DNA of 64,000 nt from Firmicutes bacterium AF25-13AC (GTDB taxonomy: Bacteria > Bacillota > Clostridia > Lachnospirales > Lachnospiraceae), in assembly GCA_003478935.1 (NCBI GenBank), contig QUFP01000011.1, positions 1 through 64,000 on the forward strand. The letters are read 5' to 3'. A model generated the notes under the pieces. It searched no databases and was not told where the DNA came from. It saw nothing but the letters and a program-made list of their open reading frames with translations. A program made the position numbers and the translations under genes. The first letter of the stretch is position 1, and every line of letters starts with the position of its first letter. Positions 1 to 9,928 of this stretch are shown here, piece by piece.

Positions 1-1
1 C

Positions 2-66
2 GAGCAGAGCAGAGCAGAGCAGAGCAGAGCAGAGCAGAGCAGAGCAGAGCAGAGCAGAGCAGAGCA
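2..66 (+). repeat. Pentanucleotide tandem repeat (GAGCA)x13 inside hsdS
   Basis: Thirteen uninterrupted copies of GAGCA fill the left edge of the window. The unit has no stop codon in any frame and codes for a repeating E-Q-S-R-A peptide. It lies directly upstream of a type I specificity-subunit half, where the linker between the two target-recognition domains is expected. Five is not a multiple of three, so gain or loss of one unit would shift the reading frame, as in phase-variable restriction systems. The copy number may be unreliable because the sequence has many small deletions and the window begins inside the repeat. Confidence 0.9.
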
Positions 67-91
67 GGCTTGATTTAAGCTTATTCAGTAT

Positions 92-673
92 GTGTTTGGC
101 TATGTACAAATTCAGCTTTCAGATGTCGGCAGGGTATCTATGTGCAAACGTATTATGAAGGCAGAAACGTCTTCATCTGGAGATGTGCCTTTTTATAAAA
201 TAGGAACGTTCGGAAAAGAGGCAGATGCATTTATTTCAAGAGAAAAATTTGAAGAATACCGTAATGCATATTCATATCCAAAGAAGGGAGATATTTTAAT
301 TTCTGCTGCAGGAACGATTGGAAGAGCTGTTGTCTATAATGGAGAAGATGCATATTATCAGGATTCTAATATTGTTTGGATTGATAATAATGAAAGTATT
401 GTGTTGAATCGGTACCTTTTTTATTGTTATCAGTTACAACCATGGGTGGTCTCAACAGGAGGAACAATAGCACGGCTGTACAATGATAACATTAGCAAAG
501 CGAAAATAATAGTTCCGAATATTGAGCATCAGAAACAAATAATAGCAATCCTTGACCGCTTCGATATTCTTTGTAACGATCTTTCTAATGGCTTACCTGC
601 CGAAATTGAAGCACGCAAGAAACAATATGAGTATTATCGAGATAAATTGTTAAACTTTAAGGAAGTGAAATAG
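92..673 (+). CDS. hsdS: Type I restriction-modification specificity subunit, C-terminal half (partial)
   Basis: This is the DNA-recognition subunit of a type I restriction-modification enzyme. Only the second target-recognition domain and the C-terminal conserved helix are visible. The domain starts near LSDVGRVSMCKRI, and the C-terminal part (IPNIEHQKQI-like segment, then AEIEARKKQYEYYRDKLL) is typical of HsdS. The listed start is a GTG at 92. In this frame a TGA at 71-73 separates the domain from the GAGCA repeat. A different frame is open from the repeat to about 160, and one added base between 70 and 92 would join it to this domain, so a longer HsdS running off the left edge is likely. 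The stop lies 2 nt before the DUF4238 gene, so the genes are probably co-transcribed. The true N-terminus is not in the window. Confidence 0.8.
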   Translation: MFGYVQIQLSDVGRVSMCKRIMKAETSSSGDVPFYKIGTFGKEADAFISREKFEEYRNAYSYPKKGDILISAAGTIGRAVVYNGEDAYYQDSNIVWIDNNESIVLNRYLFYCYQLQPWVVSTGGTIARLYNDNISKAKIIVPNIEHQKQIIAILDRFDILCNDLSNGLPAEIEARKKQYEYYRDKLLNFKEVK

Positions 674-675
674 GT

Positions 676-1572
676 ATGTCAAAGAACCAAATGACGAGAA
701 GGCAACATTATATTCCACAGGTATATTTAGGAGGTTTTTCGCCTCAGTATCAGAATAAGGGTGAAAAATATACTATTTATTTTTATGATCTGGAAAAAAG
801 GAAGCAGAGCAAAAAAGATGTTCCAATTAAGTCAATATGTTATGAGAAATGTCTATATGAGATGAGAGGTGATTCTGGAAAATTTGTGTGTGACAACCAT
901 CTGGAAGGCTTTTTCTCTGAAATAGAGAACACGTTTCACACATATAGGGACAAATTAGAACGAAAAGCATTCTTGGAAGAAAATTATAATACAAAGTGCT
1001 TTTTGACAAAGGAAGAAAAAATATTTTGGGCAGCATATATGATTGTTCAGATATTAAGATTGCCAAATGGTTTAGATGCAGTGGAGCAAGAAATAAAAAA
1101 ACATATGACATATACATCTGATAATATGCTAGCACATGATGCTGCAAGATGGTATTGTTTGCCGTTTTTTTCTGAAATAAATGAAGAAACAGGGCAAATA
1201 ATAAAGACATTACTAAAACCAATGGAAAATATGCATATTGGAGTGGGAGTCGATTTACAGGGAAGAATAATTACAGCAGATAATCCTGTGTATGTAGAAA
1301 CATCAGAGTGGCCATGTGATGAATACAATAAGATTATTTTTCCAATTTCATCTCAGTTATGCTTGTTTTTATTCGGAAAAGAGGAAAAGAAAATGGTTGA
1401 CAAAAATTTCCTCTTTCCAATAGACGAAGCTGATCGAGAGGAAATCATAGTCTCGTTGGCTTCAAATGCATTTAAAAAGATATACTTAAGCTATAAATTG
1501 GAAGAACATGAGAAAGAGAATAAATACATCGAGGAAGCTATAACGAACAGAAGAAAGGAAGGTGAAGAATAA
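676..1572 (+). CDS. DUF4238 domain protein within the type I R-M locus
   Basis: A 298-residue protein with an N-terminal RRQHYIPQVYLGGFS segment, which matches the HYIPxxYLxxF signature of DUF4238. No signal peptide or membrane segment is visible. The family has no established biochemical function that I can name. The gene begins 2 nt after the hsdS stop and ends 2 nt before the hsdR start, so it sits inside the restriction operon. That placement suggests an accessory role in defence or in controlling the enzyme, but this is inference from position only. The family assignment rests on the N-terminal motif and is fairly secure; function is unknown. Confidence 0.7.
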   Translation: MSKNQMTRRQHYIPQVYLGGFSPQYQNKGEKYTIYFYDLEKRKQSKKDVPIKSICYEKCLYEMRGDSGKFVCDNHLEGFFSEIENTFHTYRDKLERKAFLEENYNTKCFLTKEEKIFWAAYMIVQILRLPNGLDAVEQEIKKHMTYTSDNMLAHDAARWYCLPFFSEINEETGQIIKTLLKPMENMHIGVGVDLQGRIITADNPVYVETSEWPCDEYNKIIFPISSQLCLFLFGKEEKKMVDKNFLFPIDEADREEIIVSLASNAFKKIYLSYKLEEHEKENKYIEEAITNRRKEGEE

Positions 1573-1574
1573 CT

Positions 1575-4500
1575 ATGCCATACTTTAACATTGTAGCGGA
1601 AACATCGGAAAATACCGTTGTTACAGAATATGAGCCAGTTAAGAAACGTTCTGATAGCTATCAGAGTGAAGCGCAACTAGAGCAGGAATTTATTCGATTG
1701 CTTTGTGAACAGGGATATGAATATCTGCCGATTCATACGGAGAAAGATCTGATTGAGAATCTCCGTATGAAACTATCAGAACTAAATGATTATCAGTTCT
1801 CTGATACAGAGTGGGAAAATTTTTCAAAAATGCGATCGCAAATCCAAATGAGCATATCGTGGAAAAGACTCGTAAGATACAAGAAGATAATATTCAAGTT
1901 CTGACGCGTGATGACGGTTCTTCTAAAAATATTACAATAATAGATAAAAAGAATATTCATAATAATAGGCTGCAAGTAATCAATCAGTACGCGGTTAGTA
2001 CAGATGATGGCGCAAAACATGATAATCGTTACGATGTTACAGTATTGGTTAATGGTTTACCCCTTGTTCATATTGAGTTGAAGCGCAGAGGTGTTGCTAT
2101 TCGTGAGGCATTCAATCAGATAAATCGTTATCAGAGAGAGTCTTTTTGGGCAGGTTTGGGGTTATATGAGTATATTCAAATTTTCGTTATCTCGAATGGT
2201 ACCAATACGAAATATTATTCCAATAGTACTAGACGCAATGCAGAGAAAGAAAATGAGAAGAAAGGTTCCAGTAAAACTAAGACGAGCAACAGCTTTGAGT
2301 TTACCTGCTTTTGGGCAGATGCGAAAAATCGTGTGATTCCAGATCTTGTTGACTTTACTAAGACGTTTTTTGCAAAACATGCGATTCTGAATATCTTACG
2401 AAGTATTGTATTTTTACGTCCGAGAATATGTTGATGGTTATGCGTCCATATCAGATTACAGCTACGGAGAGGATTTTAAATCGTATTGAAATTGCAAATA
2501 ACTATAAGAAGTATGGCAGCGTTGAGGGTGGTGGCTATATTTGGCATACTACAGGCTCTGGAAAAACATTAACTTCTTTTAAAACGGCAAGATTAGCATC
2601 AAAGTTACCATATATTGATAAAGTGTTGTTTGTGGTTGATCGTAAAGATCTGGACTACCAGACAATGAAAGAGTATGATCGTTTTGAAAAAGGAGCTGCT
2701 AATAGCAATACATCGACCGCGATATTAAAACGCCAGTTAGAGGATCCAGATGCACATATTATTATTACCACAATACAAAAATTAGCTACCTTTATAAAAA
2801 AGAATCCTGGTCATGAAGTCTATATGAAACATGTCATCATTATTTTTGATGAATGTCATCGTAGCCAGTTCGGAGATATGCACACGGCTATCGTAAAGAA
2901 TTTTAAGAAATATCATTTGTTTGGCTTTACGGGAACACCGATTTTCTCTACTAATTCGGGAAAAGCAAAGAATCCAGCACTCTTTACTACTGCTCAAACT
3001 TTCGGTGATCAGCTTCACAGCTATACGATTGTGGACGCGATTAATGATAAAAATGTTCTTCCATTCCGAGTTGACTACATAAAAACAATGGATGTAGAGG
3101 AAGAAATCACAGATGAAATGGTTTGGGATATCAATCGTGAAAAAGTTATGATGGCTCCTGAACGCATCCGTATGGTGACGCAGTATATATTGGAGCATTT
3201 TGACCAGAAAACGTATCGAGGGGATAAAACATACATATATAATACACTCACGAATATAGCAGAGGTGGCTTCGGCTAAGAGAGATGAGGTAGAAGAAATT
3301 AAGCAGAAACAGCGTATAAGTGGCTTTAATTCTATTTTTGCAGTATCAAGCGTACCGATGGCAAAGCTCTATTATCAGGAATTTAGAAAGCAAATGGCAG
3401 AAGATCAAACAAAGAGACTGCGTGTTGCAACCATTTTTAGTTATGGAGCAAATGAAGAAGAATCGGATGGAATTCTGGATGAAGAAAATTCTGAAGATAC
3501 CTCAGCACTTGATCAACCATCTAGGGATTTTCTGGAAGAAGCCATTAAAGACTATAATAAAATGTTCCATACGAACTATGATACTTCAAGTGACAAATTT
3601 CAGAATTATTATAAAGATGTGTCCCTTCGTATGAAGAATAAGGAATTGGATATTTTGATTGTAGTTAATATGTTCCTTACTGGCTTTGATGCTACAACTA
3701 TGAATACGCTGTGGGTCGACAAAAATTTGAAAATGCATGGATTGATACAGGCTTTTTCTCGTACCAATCGTATCTTAAATTCGATTAAGACGTTTGGAAA
3801 TATCGTATGTTTTCGAAATTTGCAAAAGCGAGTAGATAGTGCGATTTCTCTGTTTGGAGATAAGAATGCTGGAGGCATTGTCTTGATGCAGAGTTTTAAA
3901 GACTATTATTATGGTTATGAATCTGTTGATGGTAAAAAGATGCCAGGTTATATAGATATGATGGCAGATTTGAAAGAAAAGTTTCCAGTTTCAGAACCAC
4001 AGATTGTCGGAGAGCAGAAGCAGAAAGAATTTATTGCTCTTTTCGGTGCAATTCTTCGTATGAGAAACCTATTGCTTTCTTTTGATGATTTTAAAGGAAA
4101 TGAATTGATTTCAGAGAGAGATTTACAGGACTATTTGGGGCGTTATCAGGATTTGCGTGATGAATGGAAACGCAAGCGTCGAGAAAGCACGGATATTACA
4201 GATGATGTGATCTTTGAAATTGAATTAATTCGGCAGATAGAAATTAACATCGATTATATTCTTATGCTTGTGAAAAAATATCATGATACACATTGCGAGG
4301 ATAAGGAAGTGTTGATAACGATCAATAAGGCGATAGATGCCAGTCCAGAATTACGCAGTAAAAAGCAGCTTATTGAAAACTTTATAGCTGGAATCAATGA
4401 TGTAGATGATATTATGAACGAATGGCATGATTACATAGCAGTGCAAAGAAAGTATGATTTAGATATGGTTATCAAGGAGGAACGACTAAAGGAAGAAGAA

Positions 4501-4776
4501 ACGTATAGATTTATGGAAAATGCTTTTCGCGATGGAGAAATTCGAACAGCAGGAGTTGATATAGATAAACTCATGCCTCCAATTTCACGTTTTGGTGGAG
4601 GAAGAGCAAAGAAAAAGCAGACCGTTATTGAAAAATTAAAGTTGTTTTTTGAAAAATATTTTGGCATTGGAAGTGCTTTTACACCAATAAAACAAAATGT
4701 CAATGTATATAATTTTGGAGAAACAGATAAGTTACCAATAGCGGCAGAAGAAGAGATGACATATGGAAAAAAATAG
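1575..4776 (+). CDS. hsdR: Type I restriction enzyme endonuclease/translocase subunit (two frameshifts)
   Basis: This is the motor and nuclease subunit of a type I restriction enzyme, about 1067 residues when restored. The N-terminal nuclease region has NRYDVTV followed by HIELK (PD-(D/E)xK type). The helicase part has Walker A TGSGKT near residue 325, FDECHRSQFG (DExH box), GFTGTP, and a later MFLTGFDA...QAFSRTNR region. The reading frame is broken twice: near 1820-1824, where a five-T run should have six, and near 2392-2397. Both are repaired by one added base. As read, the gene is three fragments (1575-1904, 1811-2434, 2428-4776). Sequencing error is likely, but real inactivation of a restriction subunit is also common. 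hsdM is not in the window. Confidence 0.85.
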
Positions 4777-4915
4777 GAGTGAGCGAGCATCCGCACAAAA
4801 AAATGCAAGAAAACTAGTTGCAAAAATGGCTGAGTGAATGTAAAATAAATATAATATATGCAATAATTACAAGAAAAGAAGCCTTGAATAAATTCTTTTT
4901 GAAGTAATTATTGCG

Positions 4916-5197
4916 GTCAGCTTCTTTACAGAAGCTGTGAGTTGAAATAAGAATGTCCCGGTATCATTTGGTGTACGCGGTAGTGGCTTCCTTATATATT
5001 ACTATTAAGGAAGCACTGAGATTTGAATATGGCAGTAGAAAAGTTTACAGAAAATGTAAATTAGTTACTGTGTATTTTACAATGTAAATTGTATAGTTTT
5101 GTCGCCTCCTTCGCGGAGGCGTGAATTGAAATAGAGATATAATTGTTCGATGGTGTTTTCAACTTATCGCCTCCCTTGCGGAGGCAAGAATTGAAAT
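4916..5197 (+). CRISPR. Degenerate type I-C-like CRISPR remnant, no cas genes
   Basis: Two good 32-nt repeats lie at 5101-5132 and 5166-5197. Each has a GCCTCC/GGAGGC hairpin and the ending AATTGAAAT, and they are separated by a 33-nt unique spacer (5133-5165). A more divergent 33-nt repeat at 4916-4948 keeps the architecture (AGCTTCT/AGAAGCT stem, GAGTTGAAAT end). It is followed by a 34-nt spacer (4949-4982) and an altered repeat at 4983-5028 with an elongated stem and enlarged loop. A 72-nt gap (5029-5100) has no clear repeat. Repeat size, stem and 3' end resemble type I-C arrays. No cas gene is present in the window, so this looks like a decayed or orphan array. No further repeat is seen one spacer length beyond 5197. 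Confidence 0.65.
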
Positions 5198-5261
5198 TGC
5201 GTTGAGGGTAATTATTCTTGAAGATGCATTGGTGGATGACTACGATGAGATGCATATACCT

Positions 5262-5430
5262 TGGCGGAGGCACTGAGGCGACCTGTGCTTTACGAGGCGT
5301 GCCCGTGTGGGAGCGGGCTTACGCAGTAACTAAGATAAAAAGGTGTGTAGAAGGCGCCGCGGGAACAAGGGACGCCGACAAAGTCATTCGCCGAAGGGCC
5401 GTTCGTTAATTAACTGGGAGGCGTAAGAAA
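5262..5430 (+). other. GC-rich hairpin-forming non-coding stretch, candidate structured RNA
   Basis: This part of the 755-nt hsdR-miaB gap is clearly richer in G and C than its surroundings and can fold into several stems. One is GCGT-GCCCG pairing with CGGGC-TT-ACGC around 5298-5323, and another is GGCG pairing with CGCC around 5353-5375. A small open frame crosses it (5218-5409), but its arginine-rich composition and lack of a ribosome site look like chance. I compared it mentally with RNase P, SRP, tmRNA, 6S, glmS, lysine, TPP and cobalamin elements and found no convincing match. Strand is assumed from the neighbouring genes. It ends just before the miaB promoter. Confidence 0.3.
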
Positions 5431-5435
5431 TCAAC

Positions 5436-5464
5436 TTGACATTTTAAATTGCTGAGTGTAATAT
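5436..5464 (+). promoter_or_regulatory. Sigma-A type promoter for miaB
   Basis: TTGACA (5436-5441) and TAATAT (5459-5464) are separated by exactly 17 nt, close to the consensus. The element lies about 70 nt before the miaB start and after the GC-rich stretch. Confidence 0.75.
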
Positions 5465-5532
5465 ACAATATATCTTTTTCTGCCATTTGAAGGGCAAAAA
5501 AGTCAAAACAACCAACCCTTGAAAGGAATAAC

Positions 5533-7013
5533 ATGGATTTAATAGATTTGAGAAACGTTTCCGATTTAACCGGAATTGACATCAATATGGTAGATACAAA
5601 CACCTTGGCACCGGAGATGGAACCAAACAGACAGCTCTATTTTATGGCAAAAAGCAGAGAGTATGTGAAAAGAAAGTCAGAAGAGTTAGGAAGAAACTTA
5701 ACAGTTCATATTACTACCTTTGGTTGCCAGATGAATGCGAAAGATTCTGAAAAACTGCTTGGTATTCTTGAAAAAATCGGATATGAGGAAACTGATGATG
5801 AAAAGGCTGCTGATTTTTTGATCATGAATACCTGCACTGTGCGTGAGAATGCAAACCAGAAGGTATACGGTCATTTAGGAATGTACCAGAGCAGAAAGAA
5901 GAAAGCACCTCACCGTATGATTGCTATCTGCGGCTGTATGATGCAAGAGCCAGATGAGGTTGCAAAGATTCGTAGCAGCTACCGTTTTGTTGATATTGTA
6001 TTTGGAACTCATAACATATTTAAGCTTGCAGAGTTGTTATATCAGGCATTTACAAAAAAAGAACAGGTAATTGATGTATGGGAAGGAACTGATCAAATCG
6101 TAGAGGATCTTCCTGCTGTCCGCAAATATTCCTTTAAGTGTGGTGTTAACATCATGTATGGCTGCAACAATTTCTGCAGCTACTGTATCGTTCCATATGT
6201 GCGCGGAAGAGAGAGAAGCAGACAGCCAGAGGATATCATTAGAGAGATTAAGCAGTTAGTAGCTGATGGTGTAGTAGAGGTTATGCTTCTTGGTCAGAAT
6301 GTAAATTCATATGGAAAGACACTTGATAATCCGATTACATTTGCACAGCTTTTACAGCAGGTAGAGCAGATCGAAGGACTTCGTTGGATTCGTTTTATGA
6401 CCTCACATCCGAAGGACCTGTCAGATGAATTAATTGAAGTGATGAAAAATTCCAAAAAGATTTGTCGTCACTTACATTTGCCGCTTCAGTCTGGAAGCAG
6501 TCGTATTTTAAAGCTCATGAATCGAAAGTATGATAAGGAGCAATATTTGGAGTTGGCAGCAAAGCTTCGCCGTGAAATTCCAGACCTTTCTTTGACTACA
6601 GATATTATTGTTGGCTTCCCAGGTGAGACTGAGGAAGATTTTGAAGATACAATGGATGTAGTACGCAAGGTGCAGTATGACAGTGCATTTACTTTTATTT
6701 ATTCAAAGCGTACAGGAACACCAGCTGCTGCAATGGATGATCAGATACCAGAGGAAGTGGTAAAGGATCGTTTTGACCGCCTGTTAAAGCTTGTTCAGTC
6801 TATTGCGACAACTCAGTGCAGCCGCGATACTGGAAAAACACTTGAGGTGTTGGTAGAAGAGGTTAATGAGAAAGATCCATCTATGGTATCAGGACGTCTC
6901 AGCAATAACACGGTGTTCATTTTAAGGGAGATAGTTCATTGATCGGAACGATCTGCAAAGTAAAAATGATAGAGTCCAAAGGCTTTTACTATTTGGGAGA
7001 GCTTGTGGAATAA
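5533..7013 (+). CDS. miaB: tRNA-2-methylthio-N6-dimethylallyladenosine synthase MiaB (frameshift near the 3' end)
   Basis: MiaB is a radical-SAM methylthiotransferase that adds the 2-methylthio group to i6A37 in tRNAs. The N-terminal UPF0004 domain carries its three cluster cysteines (FGCQMN, NTCTV, CGCM). The radical-SAM CNNFCSYC motif is near residue 210. The open frame stops at 6942, but adding one base near 6912-6915 restores the C-terminal TRAM-like segment, ending KGFYYLGELVE with a TAA at 7011-7013. The gene follows a strong promoter and has a GAAAGG ribosome site. It heads a run with mutS, mutL and miaA; miaA makes the i6A that MiaB modifies. The break is probably a sequencing deletion. 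Confidence 0.93.
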
Positions 7014-7030
7014 CGCATAAGATAAGAGGA

Positions 7031-7062
7031 GATAGCGGCTGACGGTTACGATAGCCGCTATC
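7031..7062 (+). terminator. Inverted repeat between miaB and mutS
   Basis: GATAGCGGCT (7031-7040) and AGCCGCTATC (7053-7062) form a perfect 10-bp stem with a 12-nt loop. It is followed by only a weak T stretch about 14 nt downstream, so it may be a weak terminator or an mRNA-processing or stability hairpin. Confidence 0.45.
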
Positions 7063-7122
7063 AGACTGTGTGCAGTTTTGCAAATGGACAGCAACAATTT
7101 ACAGTAAGAGAGGCATAAGTAA

Positions 7123-9782
7123 ATGGAAATCAACAGGGCGAAACTGTCGCCGATGATGCAGAAGTACTTTGAGACAAAGGATCAATATCCTGGCTGTATT
7201 TTATTTTACAGATTGGGTGATTTTTATGAAATGTTTTTTGATGATGCGATTACTGCGTCAAAGGCACTGGAGATTACGTTAACAGGAAAAGAATGCGGAC
7301 TAGAGGAACGGGCACCTATGTGCGGAGTTCCTTTTCATGCAGCCGACAATTACATAGATCGTTTGGTAAAAAAAGGCTATCGTGTCGCTATTGCAGAGCA
7401 GATGGAAGATCCGAAGCTTGCAAAGGGTCTTGTAAAGCGTGAGGTTATCCGTGTGGTGACACCAGGAACAATTTGTGATAATAAGGCACTTGATGAAACA
7501 AAGAACAATTACCTTATGTCAATTGCCTATGTGGGTGGCATTTACGGAGTGAGTACGTGTGATGTATCAACAGGTGAATTTTATCTGACAGAATTAAAGA
7601 CAAAAGAACAGTTAGAGGATGAGCTGTTTAAGTTTACACCGGCAGAGGTAATATGCAATGATTTGTTTGAATTAAGTGGAGAAAATCTGGATGAATTAAA
7701 AGACAGGCTGCATTTTACTGTATCAACACCAGATTCCTGGTATTATAAGGAAGACAATGCAAAGAAGATTTTAATGGAGCATTTTCATACAACTTCACTT
7801 CTTGGAATTGGTCTGGAGGATTATGATTCTGGAATGATATCGGCAGGTGCATTGATGCAGTATTTGTATGATACTCAGAAAAGTACAATGCCACATATTA
7901 CAAATATTCAGCCATATACGACAGGCTGTTATATGATTGTGGATACATCGACACGCCGCAATTTGGAACTGACAGAGACACTTAGAGAAAAAGAAAAACG
8001 CGGAAGTTTGCTTTGGGTGCTTGATAAGACAAAGACAGCGATGGGAGCAAGACTCTTCGAAGTTTTATTGAGCAGCCACTTATTGATCGTGCGAGAATTT
8101 TAAAAAGACAGGAAGCGATTGAAGAACTGCTAAACGAATATGTGACAAGAGAAGAAATTCGCGAGTATTTGCAGCCGGTTTATGATCTGGAGCGTTTGGC
8201 AGGTCGTATCAGTTATAAGACAGCAAATCCAAGAGATCTTTTGGCATTTGCGGCATCACTTCGCATGCTGCCGCCGATTAAGCAGCAGTTAGCTGATTTT
8301 AAGGGATCATTGCTGAAAGAATTGTATGATGAACTAGATACGCTGGACGATTTGGAAGCATTAATCAGCAGTGCCATTATAGAGGATCCGCCGCTTGTTA
8401 TCAGAGAGGGAGGAATCATTAAGGATGGCTATAATGAGGATGTAGATAAGCTTCGCCGTTCAAAGACAGAGGGAAAGAACTGGCTGGCAGAGCTAGAGGC
8501 AAAGGAGCGTGAGCGCACAGGAATTAAGACATTGCGAGTGCGTTACAATAAGGTGTTTGGTTATTATATTGAAGTAACCAATTCCTTTAAGGACATGGTT
8601 CCTGATGATTATACAAGAAAGCAGACACTTACAAATGCAGAACGCTTTATCACACAGGAGTTAAAAGAACTTGAGGATTTAATTCTTGGTGCTGAGGATA
8701 AGCTGGCAGCGCTTGAGTATGAATTGTTCTGCGATGTGCGAGATCGTGTGGCATCGCAGGTAGAACGTATTCAGAAAACAGCGCGTGCAGTTGCGCTTCT
8801 TGACGTTATCGCATCTCTTTCTTTTGTTGCGGAACGTCAGAATTATGTTAAACCACAGATCAATGAAAGAGGAATTCTTGATATTAAAAATGGTCGTCAT
8901 CCTGTTGTTGAGCAGATGATTCCAAATGATATGTTTGTAGCAAATGATGTGCTGCTTGACAATGGAAAGAACCGCATTTCGATTATTACAGGTCCGAATA
9001 TGGCTGGAAAGTCGACTTATATGCGTCAGGTCGCATTGATTGCGCTTATGGCACAGATTGGAAGCTTTGTTCCTGCAAAATCGGCTAATATCTGTATAAG
9101 TGATCGCATTTTTACAAGAGTAGGTGCTTCTGATGATTTGGCATCTGGTCAGAGTACCTTTATGGTAGAGATGAATGAGGTGGCGAACATTCTTCGTCAT
9201 GCGACAAAAAAGAGTCTGATTATTCTTGATGAAATCGGACGCGGAACTAGTACATATGATGGTATGAGTATTGCGTGGGCCGTTGTTGAATATATTGCGG
9301 ATGCCAGACAGCTTGGTGCAAAAACGCTCTTTGCAACGCATTACCATGAGCTGACGGAGCTTGAAGGCGCATTAAATGGTGTAAATAATTATTGCATTGC
9401 CGTGAAGGAGCAGGGTGACGATATTGTCTTTTTGCGAAAAATTGTTAAAGGTGGTGCAGATAGAAGCTATGGAATCCAGGTTGCAAAACTGGCAGGTGTT
9501 CCAGATCGCGTTATAAACCGTGCAAAGGAACTGGTTGAGGAACTGACTGATGCTGACATTGCAGCTCGTGCAAGAGAGATTGCCCAGATGCAGTCAACAC
9601 CATCTAAAAAGCGCGTATCACGCCCAGATGAAGTAGATGCAAATCAGCTGACACTTTTTGATACAGTAAAAGATGATTCTATAATAGAAGAAATTAAAAA
9701 ACTAGAAATTGCAAATATGACACCGCTTGATGCGCTTAATACGCTGTATCGTATGCAGGCAACACTAAAAAATCGCATTTGA
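7123..9782 (+). CDS. mutS: DNA mismatch repair protein MutS (single frameshift)
   Basis: MutS recognises mismatches and small loops and recruits MutL. Restored length is about 886 residues, as expected. The N-terminal mismatch-binding domain contains GDFYEMF (the F-x-E wedge). The ATPase domain has Walker A TGPNMAGKST near residue 625, LDEIGRGTST, and ATHYHELTEL. The C-terminal helix-turn-helix region follows. One missing base near 8052-8057 (within AGACTCTTCG) splits the frame into 7123-8103 and 8142-9782; one added base restores a continuous RSFIEQPLIDRARI-type segment. The ribosome site is AGAGAGG. It is followed by a structured spacer and then mutL. Confidence 0.95.
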
Positions 9783-9785
9783 TGC

Positions 9786-9888
9786 TTCCAAGGTGAAAAA
9801 CTGAGCGATGTTTCCTGCTTGCAGGAAAACAGCACTCAGTTTGGAACCTGCCCTTTCATGAGGATGGCAGCGATTTACGAAGTAAATC
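9786..9888 (+). other. Cluster of hairpins between mutS and mutL
   Basis: The 146-nt spacer is unusually structured. A long imperfect hairpin spans 9786-9846: AAACTGAG (9798-9805) pairs with CTCAGTTT (9835-9842), and an inner TTTCCTG (9811-9817) pairs with CAGGAAA (9822-9828). TTCCAA and TTGGAA at the ends add further pairing. It is followed by a CTGCC/GGCAG stem and by GATTTAC-GAA-GTAAATC (9872-9888). There is no T tract after the stems, so this is not a classical terminator. It may be a leader structure for mutL or a small repeat element. Confidence 0.5.
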
Positions 9889-9928
9889 AGCGAATCCGTT
9901 AAAATAAAACATACAAAGGAGGTCTGCA

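Noticed and set aside
5061..5273. Minus-strand open frame across the CRISPR repeats
   Set aside because: It is made of repeat and spacer sequence and has no gene features.
5218..5409. Small open frame across the GC-rich stretch
   Set aside because: No ribosome site, arginine-rich composition and no recognisable domain; it coincides with hairpins, so it is likely chance within a non-coding segment.
8679..9347. 222-residue minus-strand open frame inside mutS
   Set aside because: It is the antisense of the conserved MutS ATPase domain, with cysteine/histidine/isoleucine-rich composition typical of shadow frames.
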